Assembly: GCF_037975245.1 (NCBI RefSeq)
Contig: NC_092575.1
Location: 27,811,841-27,875,840, forward strand
Direction: 5' to 3'
Origin: Apostichopus japonicus
Lineage: Eukaryota; Echinodermata; Holothuroidea; Aspidochirotida; Stichopodidae
DNA: 64,000 bases
The notes below the pieces were generated by a model, which was given only the letters and a program-made list of their open reading frames with translations, made no database searches and was not told the origin of the DNA. A program made the position numbers and the translations under genes. Below are positions 58,972 to 64,000 of the stretch, one piece after another (the stretch's first letter is position 1; the number at the start of each line of letters is the position of its first letter).

Positions 58972-61201
58972 CTGGAAGAAAGAATTGTAAAAGGAATATT
59001 GTGAGGATTAGGATAGAAAAAAATAAAGGTTACACGGACAATGTACAAACTAACAGTAAAATATCTCTTAGTTTAAGCACTGTTGAACAGTAAAACTTAT
59101 ATAGATTCAAAAACTAAGAGGATTAAGAAATGTTTCAAGCAACCTAATCAACTCTGCAGTTTATGTTGTGAGTTAAGTTCAAACTTCACTGCAGTATATC
59201 ATACTGCTTCTGATAAGTTTTGTACATGTTGACATTAATTTAAAGAGTAGTTATTTTTCTACTTCAATCCAAACAGTTTTGTTAAACACAATATTTCACA
59301 CACTCAATACACATTACCCTCGGCCATGCAAAAAAAAATTGTTTCCTGTAAAATTCTTAGATTGAAAAATCTCATGAGTGAGAGAGGAAAATTTGTTTTC
59401 CCTTTTTTTTTTAACATGACAGCCAAAGAAAGTACAGTAAAACAAGAGCCCAAGGGCATTGTGGTTCCTTGCATAGGGGTCTATGACAATACACATAATA
59501 TTATCAAGCAAGATTGGGCTCAAATAGTCTATATACTCAATAAGTAATTGTGGTCCTACATGTACCCATAAAGTAACCAACACTATAGCCAACACTTTTG
59601 TGATCACAAATTGTGATCAGATTTTTGATCGGAAAGCACTTTTGAGATCTGAATATGGCATCGAAAATCTAAGAAATATAGGGTCACCTACAAGCTGGTC
59701 AACAGATATGATAACATTGGTGACCTCAAATCACATGACTGTTAAGTTTGAAATTGTTCCACCACCCATTCACAACTTGTCCCAAAATATCAACCATGTC
59801 ACACCTTGGCATTGGGAGTTTATTGCATTGTATTTCAAAAAATTAACTGTGAACTTGTATACATAACTTCACACACAAAGGTCACCCGGGGGTCAACCAA
59901 TGGACATTTTTTATTGGTGACACGTGCATATACCATCAAAACTATAAAAATTCAAACAATTTTTTCTTTGCCCAAATAGCAGTTTCTTAAAATGAATTGA
60001 CCTTTGGTGACCTTGGATCACATGACCATCAATTTTGAAAATATACCCCTATACCATTTCCAACTTGTCCCAAAATATCAACCCTGACACACCTTGGCAC
60101 TGGGAGTTATTGCATTAAATGTCTGAAAATTTACTTTGACCTCATATAACTTTGCACACAAAGGTCACACAGGGTTCAACCAATTGACATTTATGATCAC
60201 AAGGTACTTTTTATGATCACAAGGTACTTAAAGGTCACCAGCGGTCAAATTGAGGTCAAGGGTCACCCAGATGCGGGTTGACAATTGGATTACATTGAAG
60301 CAACTCCCAAACCCTAACAGACAATTCGTTCTCAAGTGATCGCAAAAATACTAGTTTTTTATCATTAATTGACCTTTGGTGACCTTGGATCACATGAATG
60401 TTAAGTTTCCAAATGTTCCTCTAACCAGTTCACAACTTGTCCCAAAATATCAACCCTGTCGCACATTGGCACTGGGCGTCATTGCAGTTTTAATATTTTT
60501 GTTTTTTGGACCATAACTGACCTTTGTGGGCACCAAAAACAATAGGGCACACCTTCTCCATATGACAGATCTATAGTCCAAGTTTGGCCTTACTCCAATT
60601 TTCCCTTATTGAGATAGAGCGTACCCAAGCAAGTGTCACAGATGCACACACACATACACACACCCAGACACACGCCAACCTGACTGCATAGGTTCCTTTT
60701 GCTAAAGCAAGGAACCAAAAATTGATATATGGATACTCAGGTATAATACAGTATTTCCAGCCACAAAATAGTATGTATTGATAACAATGCCAAAATCTAC
60801 ATTTTTGAATGAATGCTTTCCAAATCATAGAAAAAAATATTCCTTCATTCTTAAATATTATATGTAAAATGTTTATAGAGATAAGGTTCAGAAGTAACAA
60901 AACTCTTTACTTTAATTACATTTAATCCAAATTAATTGCAACTTCAAGGACTAGTGAGAGTATAAATGATCTCATTCAGTATGCCTTATGTGCAAGCACT
61001 GTGACTGCCATATATCAATGATATGATATGAATGATATGCTTGTTGTATTTAAGACTAAGCTGCAAAACATTATTTCATTGGACAAAATTGTTGCTGGCC
61101 CTGACACAACTTGTCTTATGGTTGTCCAGATCAGTAACAAGATTTGTTGAACACTCCCTAAGGCTTTTAATATTGCTTTGTCAGAAAAATGGAAATATTA
61201 C
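58972..61201. repeat. Large intron with dispersed GACCTT-type tandem repeats
   Basis: Between 59680 and 60690 there are three copies, 290-370 bp apart, of a block with TGACCTTTGGTGACCT, GATCACATGA, ACAACTTGTCCCAAAATATC and GCACTGGGAGT. The last one passes into CAAAAACAATAGG, TTATTGAGATAGA and a CACACA run. Other parts of the intron show nothing I can assign. Confidence 0.7.
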
Positions 61202-61304
61202 CTTCAGATTACCAACTGGCATATTGTCTTGTGGAGTCTTCATGGAAGGGTACTTCACAAACAATTTGGTGATAATTTCATCGTACTGTGCCTTGGACGG
61301 ATAG
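61202..61304 (-). CDS. SAMD3-like gene, fourth recognised exon
   Basis: Acceptor TTTTTTCATAG, donor AAG|GTAATA. Encodes YPSKAQYDEIITKLFVKYPS, a helical segment typical of the family. Enters in phase 2 from the previous exon and leaves in phase 0. Confidence 0.72.
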
Positions 61305-61875
61305 CTATGAAAAAAATATAAACTGTAGTCATGCATCAAGCTCACATACGGATAAATTGCATACTCCTACAAATGAAGGTTATATAATGTAGTTTCGTCC
61401 TTTAATAGCCAGCAGCATATCAACAGCACACCTTGGAGGAAGAGTTAGAGATGGTGTATATTTGTTGCATGTTTGCTACACAGGGCTCTAGTGGGTAAAT
61501 CAGGGGGCTGAGCCTTGAAGGTCCCTGTTTTCCGGAGTATAGTCTGACTTGCTTGACTCCACTGGCAGCACATCGGGATCATGCTGCATATATTTCTGAG
61601 TTTGGACAATTTCTGAGGATTAACCATTTAACAACAAGCACATCTGGGAGGCATATTTGCTACAGAGGGCATTAGAGGGTTAACACCAAACAATCGGACC
61701 TTTGGCATGTATTTGTATAAAACCAATTTGCTTTAATTAGCAGGAAATTTACCCATATTTTTTAACATGTGAAAAATATACATGTACTGTACTACTGTAG
61801 GAGATAAATGTGTGCAGAAATAGTCATGAATTTGAAGGGTACCATAAAGGAACAAAAGGAATGCAGTGTACTTAC

Positions 61876-62000
61876 TAGATACCATACTTTTCTGTAACCT
61901 CTTTATAAATGCTGTCCAAAAAGAGGCTCCTCTCTGCTACGTTCATGGTGTATCCACCACTTTTGAGCTTAGATTCTATTGTTGGAGGTTGTACTGGGAT
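61876..62000 (-). CDS. SAMD3-like gene, third recognised exon
   Basis: Acceptor AACTAAATTTCAG, donor TA|GTAAGT. Encodes IPVQPPTIESKLKSGG and ERSLFLDSIYKEVTEKYG. The 3' end phase fits the next exon. Confidence 0.7.
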
Positions 62001-62019
62001 CTGAAATTTAGTTATATCC

Positions 62020-62267
62020 ATCCAGAATGAAATGACACAGGTGAAGTAGGATGGGGAGACACAAGGGAAGAAGTTAAGGGTGCAGCAGGTAAGGATGGTG
62101 GGTCATCAGCACTGGAAGAAGTGGAAGGCTGTTCGATTGAGACTGGGGTTGAATATGCATTTGGTGTTGGTGGTGGAGATGGCGAGTTCGGCGTTAACAG
62201 CGAAAAGTCAGAATTGTCACGTAAGAAGTCACTGCCGGCTGCATAGTCAAGTTGAGATACTGTGGAT
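62020..62267 (-). CDS. SAMD3-like gene, second recognised exon (donor uncertain)
   Basis: Acceptor CATTTCACAG at 62268. Joined to the first exon it reads SGSTVSQLDYAAGSDF and then a Ser/Pro/Thr-rich linker (LTPNSPSPPPTPNAY). The open frame reaches a stop near 62020, and no strong donor is evident before it, so the left limit is only the frame's end. Confidence 0.55.
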
Positions 62268-63095
62268 CTGTGAAATGATAGAGCAGTAATACTGTAAGGT
62301 TGAGATGGCTAACAGCTAAAAAGTGTTACTTACCATACACATCTTTTCAACGATTGGATTTTTGACCAAACAGATGCTTCTATTTGGAAATGTGATAACT
62401 TTGTGTACATACAGACAATATTAACTACATACATCTTAATTACATTTTGCCCCATTTTTCATTGATATACAAATGTAATTGCATTGGGAGTCAATGTAGA
62501 AACAAGTAGTGTGTGGGAAGAGATTTTCTGTCATAGGAAGCTTCATTGCACTATTTAGGATGTTAAAAGTGAGGTTAATGGAAATCTGAACATCTGCCAT
62601 GTTTGAATCCTATATGGCATATTAGATGTGCAATGTCTCATGGATCATTTTCACGTTTGCCCATGCCCTCCACTCACACATCACACCCAGCCCAAAAAAT
62701 TAAATCAGCTCAAAGTATGCAGTTGGTGGGCCATCTCCATATAAGATACAATGATGTTGAAAATTAAATAGTGCTTCACTGCCTTCATACAGTAGGCTGT
62801 TACACATCAAAAATAACTGAATGTGTAACCTTTGGAGCGGTCACTTCAAAAGGGATATGTCTCAACTGTACCTTTTCTACTGTAGATACATGTAAATTAT
62901 GAGATGATATTAACAAATACAAATACATAATTAACAAAGTATGTAGAATCTATTGTCGACAGTAAAAGCTAAATATTACAGAAAGAAAGTAAATTTATTG
63001 CACAAATATTGACAATAATTGAATAAGATGTTACCAAAAACAATCATTGTTGTTTATTCTACATAAACACAAAAGGTATATCAAAATGAACTTAC

Positions 63096-63398
63096 CCACT
63101 GTCACTAATTTCTGCATTTATACTGTCTTCTGCATTATTAATTGTAACTGGAAAAGTGGCAGGTTGCTCTTGTCCTTTAACAACTCTCAGTTTGGCAGGC
63201 CCATAGAACAACTCACCATCTTCAATGTCAACATAGTCACTGAAATCTCTATCATAGAGTTGAAGAATCAATTCTGATCCACCCAAACCAAAAGTTTTCA
63301 CTGCAGCAGCATGAAGTTCTGACTTTGATGCCCCTACGTCATTGGATTCAATCTCAACTTTTTTGTTATTTGGTCCAAATATGAGTAGAAATTTGTGA
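63096..63398 (-). CDS. SAMD3-like gene, first recognised exon (PB1-like domain)
   Basis: Acceptor TTAATTTTCAG, donor GG|GTAAGT. Encodes a ubiquitin-fold-like domain (HKFLLIFGPNNKKVEIE, then ELILQLYDRDFSDYVDIED and KLRVV), as found at the N-terminus of SAMD3-like proteins. An acidic tail follows. It begins in the middle of a codon, so at least one upstream coding exon is missing. Confidence 0.72.
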
Positions 63399-64000
63399 CT
63401 GAAAATTAAACAAGTCCAAAATAAAGTTATCATCTCTAAAAAAGCGACAAAGTAGCAATTGTCTTTTTAACGCCACTTACACCAGTATCAAACATGTTTG
63501 AGCATAGTCTCAAAGTCACAAGTGCATTTCACATATTTTTCCATTCAAATGAAGTTGATGAAAAGGAAATTACTGTCTATACTACTGTATTTTACTTTTC
63601 AGTAGACACATAACGATTTTACTTATGTTATGCTTGCAATAAAATTGATGTTACAGTACATTTGCTGTGTAAGAACAGTCAACACACTTGAACTTCAAAG
63701 TTAAACAAATGCCAATGATATGTACTGCACAAAAAAATACAAGGACCTCTTTTTACGTGGTAGTACTAACAACACGGCACTGAATGCGAAATCAAATACT
63801 AACTGACCAAGATTCGATCCAACCCGCTTGCAAAAGTATGTCTGTATGTTCTGCACACTGTGCAATAAAATACAAGGACTACTACAGAACATCTGCATAG
63901 GCAGAGTTGGAAAAAGTTTAAACAATTCTTGCATTTCAAATTCACAATCGCATAAAAATTACCATTGAAGATCATAAGGGCAAATTTTTATGGAACTAGC
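63399..64000. other. Upstream intron or 5' region of the SAMD3-like gene
   Basis: No exon is recognised. The minus-strand open frame at 63701-63934 has no family match or splice support. Confidence 0.45.

Larger units (their letters stand above)
55082..63398 (-). other. SAMD3-like gene, span of recognised exons
   Basis: Eight exon candidates on the minus strand: 63096-63398, about 62020-62267, 61876-62000, 61202-61304, 58591-58971, 57467-57650, about 56395-56514 and 55082-55372. Splice phases agree at the 1-2, 3-4, 4-5, 5-6 and 6-7 joins. The order of domains matches the family annotated as sterile alpha motif domain-containing protein 3-like, abundant in fish and marine invertebrates: a PB1/ubiquitin-like N-terminal domain, a Ser/Pro-rich linker, a helical region, and a conserved C-terminal region. 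The SAM domain proper is not seen. Molecular function is not established. The first coding exon lies to the right of the recognised part, possibly outside the window. Confidence 0.78.

Overview
The window looks like a repeat-dense piece of a metazoan nuclear genome. It has spliced genes with GT/AG introns, an LRAT-domain gene, a SAMD3-like multi-exon gene, many palindromic TAGGCCTA-type words, and diverse transposons including Penelope-like, hAT, TIR elements and Ty3/gypsy. The flavour is that of a marine deuterostome, most likely an echinoderm. That assignment is inference from gene families and repeat style and is not proven.

Layout. (1) 1-11546 and 31012-about 32066 are one minisatellite array with a unit of about 49 bp. 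It is split by a single 19.5-kb insertion. (2) 11547-31011 (element A) is a rearranged Ty3/gypsy retroelement. Its two outer ends are both LTR 3' (U5) ends in inverted orientation, flanked by a perfect 4-bp target duplication (ATAC). From left to right it holds 87 bp of LTR end, protease, gag, primer-binding site and 25 bp of LTR end (minus strand), then a copy of tRNA-Asp including its CCA, then an RNase H end and reverse transcriptase (minus strand). It finishes, on the plus strand, with a pol tail, polypurine tract and a full LTR. This order reads naturally as one reverse transcript that switched template several times. (3) Inside A's pol lies element B (15169-27472), a foldback-like element whose arms are inverted arrays of 18-bp repeats. 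Inside B lie a TIR MITE (element D, 17479-18212) and a complete, very young Ty3/gypsy retrotransposon (element C, 18419-26776) with two 1551-bp LTRs that differ at one base by eye. A 587-bp unclassified insertion with a 5-bp duplication (28442-29028) also interrupts A's pol.

(4) 32162-39275 holds two tandem paralogues on the minus strand for an LRAT-like (NlpC/P60 superfamily) membrane protein. The first is intact over two recognisable exons. The second is a pseudogene with frameshifts. A nonautonomous hAT element (35360-37099, 8-bp duplication) lies between them. (5) 39.3-48 kb holds a microsatellite, a hammerhead-ribozyme-like core, and a segmental duplication that carries a conserved short exon with a signal-peptide-like start. 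One copy of that duplication is interrupted by a 4.2-kb TIR element (element E) with a TAA target duplication and a decayed gene for a cysteine/histidine-rich protein. (6) 49.9-54 kb holds a 462-bp near-perfect palindromic MITE, a decayed Penelope-like element, a 0.35-kb direct repeat with a tRNA-like sequence between its copies, and a cluster of ACCGACTAA motifs in both orientations. (7) 55082-63398 is a minus-strand SAMD3-like gene with at least eight exons, whose splice phases join consistently at five of the seven junctions.

The host genes here are the LRAT-like gene, the SAMD3-like gene and perhaps the duplicated short exon. Everything else is mobile or repetitive DNA nested to at least three levels. 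No ORF inside the minisatellites should be read as a protein.
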